Source: Sordariomycetes sp. S80-01Y
Lineage: Eukaryota > Ascomycota > Sordariomycetes
DNA: 64,000 nt
Assembly: GCA_037042185.1 (NCBI GenBank)
Contig: JAXQJY010000026.1
Location: 1,302,001-1,366,000, forward strand
Reading direction: 5' to 3'
The translations under genes were made by a program, and so were the position numbers. Numbering within the stretch: the stretch's first letter is position 1; every line of letters begins with the position of its first letter. This document shows positions 52,800-63,236 of the stretch, piece after piece. The notes under the pieces were generated by a model. The model was given only the letters and a program-made list of their open reading frames with translations. It had not been told where the DNA came from and made no database searches.

Positions 52800-55563
52800 T
52801 CATGCTTGTTTCGACGCCTCGGGTTGGACCTCTGGCTTGACCTCTGGCTGGGAGTCAGAGGGCACAGCTGGTTCTTGAGGCTCGGCAGTGGCGGGTGCTG
52901 CGGCGGGCTCCGCGTCAGGTACAACAGTAGGCTGTTCTTCAGGGATGCCCTTTAGATCCGCGACAGGGTCTGGCTGAATTGTTGGTGGTTCTTCGGGAAT
53001 AGGCTCCGTTGTCATTGATGGTGCTGCGGTCGTCGCAAGCTTCGTACCCTCAGTAACTGGTGCCTTGGGCTCCTCGGTTGTTGCCTTTTGAGGCGTCTCT
53101 GCGGCTGCCTCTGTCGGCTTGTCCGACATAGGAGCGGCCGCTGTTGTCGGTACAGGCTCCGTTGGCTTTTCGGTCTGCTGATCTCGCTTGATGTCCATGC
53201 TCTTCCCGCGAACCGCCAAGCTGGCATGAGCAGGGTCGTTTGGAGGTGGTGACTTGTTCCGCTCCTTAGCTTCGCGAACCTTGTCCCTTATCCGGCTGAA
53301 AAGGCCCTTGGATTCCTCCTTGTCGGTGCTGCTGGAGTGCTGAGTATCACTTGCGACCAGGGCTCGATCAGATTCCATCTCTGTAAAGCTCTTCCGGGGT
53401 TTGCCGCCGGCGCTTCCACTCGTAAACGATGTCTGGCTAGCACCGAGGTTTTCGTTAGAGCGGATAGCAGGGTCCTCCTCTTTCCTAGCCGAGCGTGATA
53501 TCCTCCACTTGCTCTTCTTCTCCTTCTCCGAACTTGAAAGGCCGTTCGGGTTCTCCACTGCTTGGTCTTGATCTGAGGCGTCGTGATATGAAGAGTGTAG
53601 TGAAGTTGGTGGTGATTTTTGGCGTTTCAGCTGGCTGTCTGGTTGCAAGGCACTGCCATGTTGCTGCTGGGGTACTTGCGATGCCCTGGGTGTCGACTCC
53701 TGCGCCCCGTCCAGTGCTTGTTGTTTCTCGGCGTCGCTGATCGGGCCTGGCTGATCAAGAGGGTTCGTCGGCTCGGTGGTGGGAGAGATGACATTGCCTG
53801 ATTGCGGCAAAGATGTGTTTGAGCTTTGAGCGCTTTGGTTCAAACTCCCAGGCAATCTCTTCTTTTGGAGCTTGTTGGGTTGGCGCTTACCGTCATCAGT
53901 TGGTGACCGGTTGAATAGACTCTGCAGCTGTCGTTCCTTGCGAGGAGTAGACGAATCGTTTGGCACCTCCAACAGCCTCTCCTGGCTCCGACCAGCTCCA
54001 GTTGTGGCGTTGACAGCACCAACCGCAGGCGCGAGGCTCGAATGCTCCGAGAGACGCGGTGTCTCGGTCTGGTGAACTGGAGTAAGCGGTTCGAGATACG
54101 CAGGTGAGTGTGGGCCTGAGCTGTTGTCGACTTTCTTGAACTTGCCTCCACCTACAGCCGGCGACCTTTTCGAAGGGACAGTGTTACTGCGCCCAAGGCT
54201 GCCGGTGTGCGAAGCACTCAAAGCGGGGCTGTTTGGACCAGGGCTGTCGTTTTGCCTGGAGTGTCGCGAGGTCACGGATCTGTTCCGTCGGATCTGACCT
54301 TCACGCCTTACACTGTTCGCGCCAGCGCTGGCGTTCGAAGATGACCGAGCAACGCCGCTCGTCTTGACAGTCGGCGTGACCGGGGCGGCAGCACCAGATT
54401 CAACTATCTGCCTGGTCTCCTCATCGGTCCCGGTACCTTGCATTCCGATGAGGAAGTGATCCTGGTTTTCGATGAGGAAGATGATAACGCATTGGTTCAG
54501 GCGGTACTCCTCGGGCGCCATGGCGTGGTTCGGGTGTGACAGCATGCCGGGCTGGAAGATGGCAGCTAGGTTCTGGGACGTCATGCGGTTCTCGTCGGAT
54601 TTGGCGGCGAAAACTGCCAGAAGGTCCAGGATGTAGAGCAGAAGCTGCTTGTTGAGCGGCGGCAGCTCAGTGATGAGTGTCTGGTACCTGATGATTGCTG
54701 CCTTCTCGTCAAAGTTCTCGACGAATTGAGGCCCCTCGGCGTCCCCAACAGCCTGCTTGGTGGCCCCTCGCAGGGGCTCGCGAAACTTCTCATAAAGATC
54801 CAGCGGCACGACAGGCTCGGGCAGGTCATTGAGGTACCTTCGGAATACGTTGGCGGCGTCATGAACGGTGTAGCCCTCCCATGACAGTCCCTTGCCGTAT
54901 CGATCTGGGGAGTCGAACTGGTTCTTGAGTTCTTTGATTCGCTTCTCGGAGCCGCTGAGGCGGAAGATGCCCTCGGTTGTGGTGGCTGCACCGATCAGCA
55001 TGAAATGCGCGTATAGACTGGGGCGTGCTCACCTCGTTCTTTCAGGAAAACGCCACATTTCGCAACGACAATGGGGACGTAGCCATAAATGTAGGATTGG
55101 CCGTTCTCGTCGACGAGCGAGATGGCAACGTTGGCATAGGTAATACTTTGCCGGAGAGGGACTCCGAATATGCCCTTGGGGTTCACTGCAACTGTCAGCC
55201 TCTGCGGTAGTCACTGCGACAAGCCGGATGCGCCGCGCGCTGACACTCCGTTCGGGGCATCAGACGTGGCAGCTGCGGCGAGCCTCGACCAGCCGAGTCG
55301 TGGAGCATAGATGACGGGCCTGTCGGTCGATGCGACGCGCTCCCTGTTGCGCCTCCGGTCGACTGCCCCTCGGCTGGTGCAAGGCGATCCCTTGGGAGCA
55401 TGGATGTAAGCGTACCGTTCTCTTGAGCCTTCTTGTTAGGTAGCGTAAACGTCTTCCACCACGATCGCAGGTCGCGCTTATTCGGCGGAGAGGCGGGCGT
55501 CGCAGCTGGGGCGGCTGGCTGGGGAGCGTTTGGATGTTGCGCCGTGGGCACGGCGGACGACAT
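52800..55563 (-). CDS. Rho GTPase-activating protein, Sac7/Bag7 type
   Basis: Stimulates GTP hydrolysis by Rho1-type GTPases, thereby limiting cell-wall integrity signalling and actin organisation. The best model has exons 55563-55416 (WWKTFTLPNKKAQEN), 55185-55033 (or 55191-55033) and 54985-52800, about 828-830 residues. The second exon begins NPKGIFGVPLRQSITYANVA and the next junction rebuilds FLKERATTTEGIFRLSG, with the arginine finger expected in GIFRLSGSEKRI. YGYVPIVVAKCG, VFRRYLNDLPEPVVPLDLY and QNLAAIFQPGML complete the RhoGAP domain (about 60-250). The remaining 570 residues are a disordered Ser/Pro/Thr/Glu-rich tail. The first intron is 229 bp (GTACGC donor); the coding frame of exon 1 stays open almost through it, so a longer N-terminus is possible. 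Confidence 0.88.
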
Positions 55564-55946
55564 GGCCGCGACGCGATTGAATGCGGCACTTGGTAAGTCG
55601 AGGTCGTGGGATGCGACAGGCAGGACTACGAATCGGGGGCTCGCTTGGGCGACGCCTCGACCCCAGTGTCAATGACCAGACTCGAGAGGGGTCGGGACAT
55701 GCGCGGCGGGCGCTGGCGCTGGCGCTGGAGGGACTGATGAGCTGCGATGGCGGCGAGTCGAGTCGTGTGCAAAGCAACGTCAGGGCGGAATGGTGGTGGA
55801 CGGCGACGCGTGTACTCTCGGAGCAGGACGAGTCGTGGGGGTGAGAGGTTGACGGTTGTTGCGACAGTAAGTTGAGGTAAGGCAAGGTAAAGGCACGGAG
55901 GCTGTCGTGGGTTCGAGGTCAGAACGGCAGCTGCAACTGGGGAAGG

Positions 55947-55971
55947 AGCACAGCACAGCACAGCACAGCAC
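55947..55971. repeat. AGCAC microsatellite, five units
   Basis: Five exact copies of AGCAC lie about 390 bases upstream of the RhoGAP start codon, followed by an imperfect ctggcagtggcactggtagtgg stretch in part. Confidence 0.8.
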
Positions 55972-57676
55972 TGGCAGTGGCACTGGTAGTGGTGGCAGTT
56001 GTGGAGGCAGGTCCCAGAGCGTTTGATGAGCGAGGGCGATTCGATGTGGGCTGCGCTGGATGAGACCACGCGATCGGTGATTGGCGACCTTCTGCCTCCC
56101 TTTCAAGGCCTTGGCGCGAGCTGCTAATAAAAGCAGCTTACCATTCTTTGAATTGGCAAGTTGCAGAGGCCCCTCGTCTCGTCACTTTTGTTGTTTCCAC
56201 TCCCTGCTGCACCTTTTTACCTTTCCCAGTACGCGATAGCGGGAGGGGGGGGCAACAGCAGAGCAGCTCAGAAAGACACTGCTCTGCCCTCTGCTCGCCG
56301 TGCAAATTCAACTCGTATACATGTCAATCTTTAATCAAACTCTCTTCTGCACTCCGAGTCCAGACTGATCGGACTCCTGCCCAGCGTTGGCCCGTCGCGC
56401 TGCTGCGGCGAGACTGCTCCAGACTCTGCACCCTGGGGTGGGGGGGCTCAGCTAGATCGGCAGTACCGATCAGCACACTACCGCGCCTGGGAAGCATAAG
56501 TACCGCCTAACAAAGCCTGTAACTGGGACGGGACGAGTGCCTAGCGCAGCAGGTTTCAGGCTTGGCGACGGGAGCTCCATCCTTTAATTCTGGTCTGCTT
56601 CACCTTGGTCGGGGACAGACATTCTCTCTTTGACTTGATCCCATGTCACGTGAAAGACGCCAGCCAGGTGGTCGCTGGTGATATCACTGCCTACTGCGTA
56701 CGTACAATGTACGTAGAGTGGCGACCTAGTCGAGCGTTTCTGCGCAGCTGATATCACCGTGCGCCGGCTACGGTCCGGGGTTTGGATGGATCTCAACAGG
56801 GAATCCGATGCCAGTCAGCAGCCAGCCAAGCCAGCCTGCCAGGTAAGCTCCAGGTTGCATTGCCAGCTCCTGAACTCACAGGTGCCTGGCGTCTCTCCAT
56901 TGGACTTGGCAGCCTGAGAGTCTCGGTAGTGGTGCCCAACCCAAGAATACCTAGGTAGATGTAGCGGCCAGATGACGTTGGTTGACAGCAGCCGAGCGTG
57001 CATTCCCATGTCGTCCCAGTTGCGCCGCAAGAGGCTGGTCCCTGGGCTGATGGGATCCTTCGTGTTGCCTGCGCAGATAGCAGACGGGCATTGCTGCCTT
57101 TTGAGATCCGATTGGAAGACGACGACCCTTCATGCCATCAACCCTCACGCCCTTCCATCAATAGAAGGGCCCTTGTAGCGGCGGGAGGGCAGGCGACCCG
57201 ACTGAGGCATGTCTCGGCGGGTTGCGAGTGCTTCCCGCTCGGAATCTCGGTGGCGACGAGCTGCACCTAGGGATTCGCGGCGGCAGATACGAAGCCACAA
57301 CAGCGTGTTGCCAATTTTGGGCCCATCCTGGATGCTGCAGGGACGGTTGAGTACCATCGACCAACACATGTCCATCCCGGGGGCTTTTTTCCCCATCCTT
57401 GGCATGGATGGTGAACTTGCAACCCCGCAGCTACAGCTACCCTAGGGATTCCCCTTCTTGGTCGATCTGCTTCACAGGTCTGTGGAACGCCCGTGTTCCT
57501 CAAACTACGATGGTATCTGCGGGATGTCGTCGTATTTCTAAGCTCTGGAGAAGTTCCGACGATCACAGTTGAACCAACGTAGGCACTGCCTGGACGTTTA
57601 TGACGCATTTTCTGACAAGCGCGTTTCATAGCGGGGAACAAATGCCCCCACGACAGGAATATCTTGTCCCAAAATT

Positions 57677-57773
57677 TCTGACAAGAATCGGATAAGAATT
57701 GTGTGTAGACTCTTCGACAGAAAACAAACGGACCTAAGAGTCTACACACAATTCTTATCCGATTCTTGTCAGA
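57677..57773. repeat. Perfect long inverted repeat, 38-bp arms, 21-bp loop
   Basis: Left arm 57677-57714 (starts TCTGACAAGAATCGG) and right arm 57736-57773 are exact reverse complements over 38 bases, with a 21-base loop at 57715-57735. No mismatch was found. No obvious target-site duplication flanks it. It lies in a gene-free region, 620 bases downstream of the 6PGDH-like stop codon. Confidence 0.95.
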
Positions 57774-58391
57774 GGACCGAGCTATGCGCCAGGTTAAATA
57801 TAGAACGAATGCTGCCAGTGAACACGCACCTAGGCGGCAAGGGAGCAATCCGGACTCGACAGCCACAAAAGGCACTGGGTAAAGTTTGACAGCTCTTGGA
57901 GCTCCTCCAAAGACTCGTATATTGTCCGTTTTGCCCTCGTCAGGCAGTGACATCTTGGAGCATGAGAACAGGAAATCTTCTGTTAGCCGAAGGCGTCGAC
58001 GTCATCAAGGCGAACCATGTTGGCCCCTGCTTATCGCCCTATCGTCCAATCCTATCGCCTCGCAGTCTGTTGAACCCAGCCACTTGATTGGGACTCATCG
58101 TGGCTCCAGAAGCTTTGTGGGATACGAAGTTCACACCGGGCTCGATCAGGTGGGGCTCTAATCAACGCGGTCCTGCGCTTTGGGGAGTGGTTTACATGTC
58201 CCCATTGAGATCGGAGTTTACCAACTCCAGAGAGTGGATAGACATGAATGGTTCTGATCTAGTTCAAGGGGCTTTGCAGCAAAATCTAAAGGAATGTAAA
58301 CTACTCGGTACGTATTGGACAACAGTCCTCCTCTTCCACGCACACTCCTCCTTACTTTGGTCCTCCTGCCACAGGGTCGGAACGTAGAATT

Positions 58392-60053
58392 TCAGCCAGA
58401 CCAAGCCTCGTGGTAGGTTCCTATGGGTCCTTCTCAGTAACCTTTCTCGAAAGATCGTATTGAAGCTGACTTACCTTTTAGCAGATGTCGCACAGGCTCG
58501 CTCTTGAGATCGAAACCATGTGCGCCGAAGCTGTCCAGCTGCGCCTCCGTGAAGCTAGTCGGCAGATCTGTACCACCAATGTACTTGAGGTATTCCAACG
58601 TAGCACTCAGACAAGGCAAGTGCGCATCAACCTTGAGGCCGTCGAGGACGATGGTCTTCAGCGAGGACCAGTACTTCTTGACCTCGGCGGCGATCTGGGG
58701 CCTGCACAAAGGGTGGACGTCAGACCCCCCGGCGTAGGAGGCCTCGAGGAGATCGGACAGGTAGTCGGACTGGATGATACAACCGGCCCTCCAAATCTCG
58801 AGCACCCGGGTGATGCTGATGCCCCAGTTCTGCTGGCGGTTCTCGCGCTCGAGGACATCAAGTCCCTGGACGAAGCAGAGCAGTGTTGTCACGTAGACTG
58901 CCTGTCGCAGCTGCTCGAGGTATTTTGGTCGTTCTTCGGGAGAGACGTCGAGCTGTCCTGGAGTCACGCCTCCTATTGATGCATTCACGGCGGCCCGCTG
59001 GTGCACGTCAGAAGATGCGATGCGCATGTAGTGGGAGTCTGTTAGGCTGGGTGCCGGCACATGTGAGTTTATCGCCTGAGCGTTGGCCCACACCCCGGTT
59101 CCCTCGGAGTCGTTGGCGTCCTGGACGACGGCATCCCGGATCTGGTGCAGAAGAGAGGTGCCGTTGCTCGGACTCTTCGTCCTGCAGATCGGCCCGCTGA
59201 TGGAAACGAGGAAGTTGCCCTTCTACAACAACGGTAACTTAGCATACGAGCTGGGAAGCTTGCTGCACTGTCGTGGAACATACCAATTCGCCCTGCGCGT
59301 TCCAAGAGTCGAAGACGGCGCCGATCTGTTGACCATCCATCTTCAAACACTTGTCCATCAGCTCCCACGCCTCGGCGAGAGCAGACATGATGCCGTGCTC
59401 GATGCCGTTGTGGATCATCTTCACGAAGTGACCACTCCCTCCGGTGCCGATGTTGGTCACACACGGCCGCCCCTGGTCATCCCTTGCCGCGATCTTGGTG
59501 AGGATGGGCATTATGGCTTCCACAGCCCACCTCTCGCCGGCCGGCATGAGCGACGGTCCGTTGCGGGCGCCAAAGCTACCGCCAGAGATGCCCATCCCGA
59601 CGAAGGCCGCGCCGTAGGGTCGGAAGATCTCCTGTCGAGATTGGGTGACCTGGTAGTTCTCGTTGGAGGCGTCGATGATGATGTCGCCCTTCGAGACGTA
59701 CTTCTGGAGCTCCTTCACCACGGCATCTCCTGGTCGGCCATTGGGCAGGCTGAAGTAGAAGACCTTGGGCGTGCCCAAGCTCCGACATAGGGTGTCGTAG
59801 TCCTCGCAGACGTGAACTTTTGATGACAGACCGGCTTCTTCCGCATTTTTCGAGGTTCTCTCGAGGTTTGATTTCGAAATGTCGTAGATGGATACATCGA
59901 TGCCGTGGTCTGCAAGCAGAAGCGTTAGGGCGCCTCCCATGACGCCCACACCGATGATGCCCACCTTGTAATCAACCACATGTCAGTGCATGTGTCCACC
60001 GGGATGAGGTGCTGAAGACGCCCCGATATTTTACTCACCTTTGTAATCTCCAT
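58392..60053 (-). CDS. 6-phosphogluconate dehydrogenase-like enzyme, divergent paralog
   Basis: NADP-type beta-hydroxyacid dehydrogenase of 6PGDH layout. Exons 60053-60039 (MEITK), 59964-59284, 59222-58475 and 58420-58392 join to 490 residues, the usual 6PGDH length. The Rossmann domain starts VGIIGVGVMGG. Substrate and catalytic residues kept: SGG (132-134), Lys187, Asn191 and Glu194 in HFVKMIHNGIEH, Thr in EGTGVW, Arg308 and His467. Known 6PGDH phosphate contacts that differ: His195 where Tyr is usual, Glu272 where the KGTGKW Lys is usual, and Leu461 in EAQLDSFGAH where Arg is usual. The chemistry should be retained while the phosphate pocket is altered. The last exon acceptor has a second option 9 bases upstream in the same frame. 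The gene is divergent from an MFS transporter. Confidence 0.85.
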
Positions 60054-60858
60054 ATTTGATCACTGGGCTCCAAATTTTGATCTTATTCAATCTGAGCCTT
60101 GTGTGGTTCAATTATCTGTGTATGTTCAAGAGTCTCCGCGTAGGATGGGCGTGCGCCCTTGGTCTGCCCCCTCCATATATACAATCATACGACCAAGATG
60201 CATCCTGACTCCGGCTCGAATGTGGGTTTTCCCCAAGTTGCCATGTCTGCCCCACGGGTGAGAGGCCGACTGTCAGCTCTGATCCATTTGTCTGCCTGTT
60301 GGAAGTCGCAGACCTCGGTGAAATTGACGATGCCGCTAGTACAATTCGACCGAGAGTGGACATACGCCTGGCTCGTCCTCTATCCGAGAAACCCATACCG
60401 GACTGCCGCCCATTGGCTGTAGGGCCTCTCGGTGAGCGGACAGTCAACCAAGTCCCTCAGCGCGCATGTTCCAGCTACCTTCTAGCGTCGTTTTCCTCAC
60501 GATACCGGGTTTCCATTGGTGGCGGACTGTCAGCCTCCCCACACACTAGTTTCGGCACTTCTCGCTTGTAAGGGAAAAGCGCAATGGAGCACAGGACCAC
60601 ATCCGTTGAGCCTCCTCCAGAAAGTCTGGCGAGATGATGAGTGCGGGTTGCGGGTTTGCGGAAAGAATGCGAGGGGAGAGGCCCGAGCTTGAGTCCGACT
60701 CCAGAGAAACAAATACTTCACCTCCGCATACTCCAGATTCGTGGAGTAGTCCCCCAGAGATTTCCTTTCTTCTCACGTTTCAACTCTTCGCTCTTGGTTT
60801 CTCTCCGAGATAAGATTTTCAACTTTTCTCTTCACACTAGAACCGAAAAGCTGTCACC
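60054..60858. promoter_or_regulatory. Divergent promoter, 6PGDH-like / MFS transporter
   Basis: This 805-bp region is shared by the divergent dehydrogenase and transporter genes. The 100 bases before 60859 are C/T-rich (transporter leader). No site for the nearby Zn2Cys6 protein could be named. Confidence 0.45.
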
Positions 60859-62651
60859 ATGGCCAACGAGATATCCAAGACCGGCACGACGTCGGCGCAC
60901 ATCAACAACCCAGACGTCGAGGCCACAGAAAAGTCCAGTACCATGGCTCCCGCCGGACAGACTGCCGCCGTCCCCTCGGCGGCCGACTCAGAAAGACGCG
61001 CTGTCGTTGAGAAGAGCCTGAAGCGCAAGCTCGATGCTCGTTGCGCCCTGTTCGTTCTCATCTACATCATGAACTACCTGGACCGCAACAACATTGCTGC
61101 TGCTCGCCTCAAGGGTCTCCAAGCAGACCTGAAGCTGAACAACAGCGAATACGCCACCTGCCTCAGCATCCTTTACGTCGGATACATCCTAATGCAGGTT
61201 CCATCCAACATGTTCATCAACCGCATCTCGCGACCTTCGCTCTACATTGCGGCTGTCATGTTGCTCTGGGGTCTTGTCTCAACCCTCTCCGGTGTTGTGA
61301 CCAACTTCGCCGGCATGGTGTCCATCCGTTTCTTCCTGGGGTTTATTGAGGCTGCCTTCCTTCCCGGAGCGCTGCTCATCCTGTCGAAATGGTACACCCG
61401 TCGTGAGCTTACCAAGCGGAACGCTATTCTGTTCTGCGGTAACCTCATCTCGAATGCCTTCTCAGCTCTGATCGGTGCGGGAGTGCTCTCGAACATGCAA
61501 GGCGTGCTGGGGCATTCCGCCTGGCGTTGGCTATTCTGGAGTAAGTCTACTTGCTACAGATTGCACCACTCCGAGGACATCCGCTAACCTTTTCTTTGCA
61601 GTTGAGGGCGCCATCACAATGCTCATTGCCCTCTCCGCTGCCTTCATCCTCCCCGACCTGCCCCACAACACGCGTGGCTTCACCAAGGAGGAGCTCGACC
61701 TTGCGCAGCTGCGACTGGTAGAGGATGTCGGCGAGGCTGATGTTGATGCCGAGGGACAGGGGCCTTTTGATGGTCTAAAGATGGCCTTGAAAGACGTCAA
61801 GATCTACATCATGAGCTTGACCTTCACCGCCTATGTCGTCGGCTTGTCCTTCAACGCCTTCTTCGTGTGTTCTTTCCCAAGTCTCTTCTCCGTTCCGACT
61901 GCTGACAGTTTTTACAGCCATCGCTCACGGAGACTCTTGGCTTCAGCTATGTCCCCACCCTGCTCATGAGCTCGCCCCCTTGGCTGTGCTCTTGCATCGT
62001 CTCTCTGATCGTTGCCTGGAGCTCTGACCGTCATCAAGAAAAGGTCGGTTCACAACTTTCACCGCCCTCCGAGATAAACATTTGGCGGCAAATGTTCAGA
62101 CGCTAATGCTCCGTACTAGTTTTGGCACATTGTTGGTCCGATCTGCATCGGTCTGGTTGGATTTGTGATCAGCATGTCCACATTGAACGTGGCCGCTCGC
62201 TACGTCGCCCTGTTCTTGCAGGCCTCTTCTTATGCTGGGTAAGCAACAATTGCGTCCTTGTAATGCACTGCGTAAAGTTTTGTTGCTGACCACGTGGCAC
62301 AGATTCATTGTCTTCTACTCCTGGATCAGCTCCTCGTTCCCCCGCCCCCCCGCCAAGCGTGCGGTCGCCATTGCGTTCATCAACGCCTTCAGTCAGTTGG
62401 GCAACATCGCCGGGTCATACGTTTGGGATTTGGAGGAGAACGGCTACCGCAAGAGCTACGGAATCGTCACCTCCATGTTCGGCCTCACCATTGTCGGGTG
62501 CCTCATCTTCCGCATGGTTCTGTCCAACCTCAATAAGAAGCTTGAGGAGCAGCAGCAAGTCTGGGACACCCAGCCCGACGCTGCTGAGCGGGTGTTGGAT
62601 CAGGCTGACGAGGCGCTGAGGATGCAGAAGGGCTTCCGCTACCTCGTGTAA
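60859..62651 (+). CDS. MFS transporter, Dal5/Tna1 (anion:cation symporter) family
   Basis: Five exons (60859-61540, 61602-61864, 61918-62043, 62120-62238, 62303-62651) join to 512 residues. A 55-residue polar N-terminus precedes twelve hydrophobic segments. Family signatures are KRKLDARCALFVLIYIMNYL and LDRNNIAAARLKGL at TM1, YVGYILMQVPSNMF at TM2, RFFLGFIEAAFLPG at TM4, SKWYTRRELTKRNA after it, and LPDLPHNTRGFTKEEL in the central loop. This is the fungal allantoate/nicotinate permease family, whose members carry organic anions including vitamins, dipeptides and sugar acids such as L-galactonate. Its place beside a 6PGDH-like enzyme suggests a sugar-acid substrate (inference). All introns are 52-76 bp with clear GT/AG ends. 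Confidence 0.9.
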
Positions 62652-63236
62652 GCCTGCTCGGGTAGGAACGCCTAGACATGATTCATGAGACAATGTATGG
62701 TTTGCCAGGGCCTCGAATAGAGTCACGGACGAATAACAGAGATTTTGACCGCTCGCTCGATGAAGACGAAGTCAAAGGTTGCATAATTAGCTGCCCAAGC
62801 AGTCCTGTCAGTGTCATGTGAGCAGCAAGATGCGCGTCCCATGTAGCAACGACCTTCTCCCAAACACATGTGATGTCATCCTGGCCAGGGCCACATATAA
62901 AATTTCACAAAATGATCTGCGTGCAATACAGTACATTTTGAGCCGGGCTCTCTCGCTAGCAGGACACTGTACGTAGTGAATAGCGTCGACAGGCAGCCCC
63001 GCTGAACTCCTGTTGCTCCGCCCCTGCCGCCTCTCCGAGAACAGAGAATTGGGGGTTCATGTCTGGGGAGCGGGGCCTCCTCTTCACGTTGCATCCGCCC
63101 GCAAAATTGTTCTGGAAAGCCACCATTTTCGACAACCCGGCACATGCTACTGCTAGTACGATAGTAGCAGTAGTCAGCAAAGCGCTGGAGACGAGACCCA
63201 GTTGTCGCTGCAGCACTGAGATGCTGCCAGTGGGCC
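62652..63236. promoter_or_regulatory. Spacer between MFS transporter and Zn2Cys6 gene
   Basis: These 585 bases hold the transporter 3' end and the regulator promoter. A 9-bp inverted repeat (ctactgcta at 63147-63155 and tagcagtag at 63165-63173) lies about 70 bases before the regulator start; its meaning is open. Confidence 0.45.

Larger units (their letters stand above)
55564..58391. other. 2.8-kb intergenic region, RhoGAP / 6PGDH-like
   Basis: This lies upstream of the RhoGAP gene and downstream of the 6PGDH-like gene, both on the minus strand. It contains a pentanucleotide microsatellite (55947-55971), several G and C runs, and a long perfect hairpin (57677-57773). Open frames here are not convincing; the longest (57267-57953, minus) runs straight through the hairpin. 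Confidence 0.45.

Noticed and set aside
57267-57953. 228-codon minus frame
   Set aside because: It reads through both arms of the hairpin and has no domain similarity.
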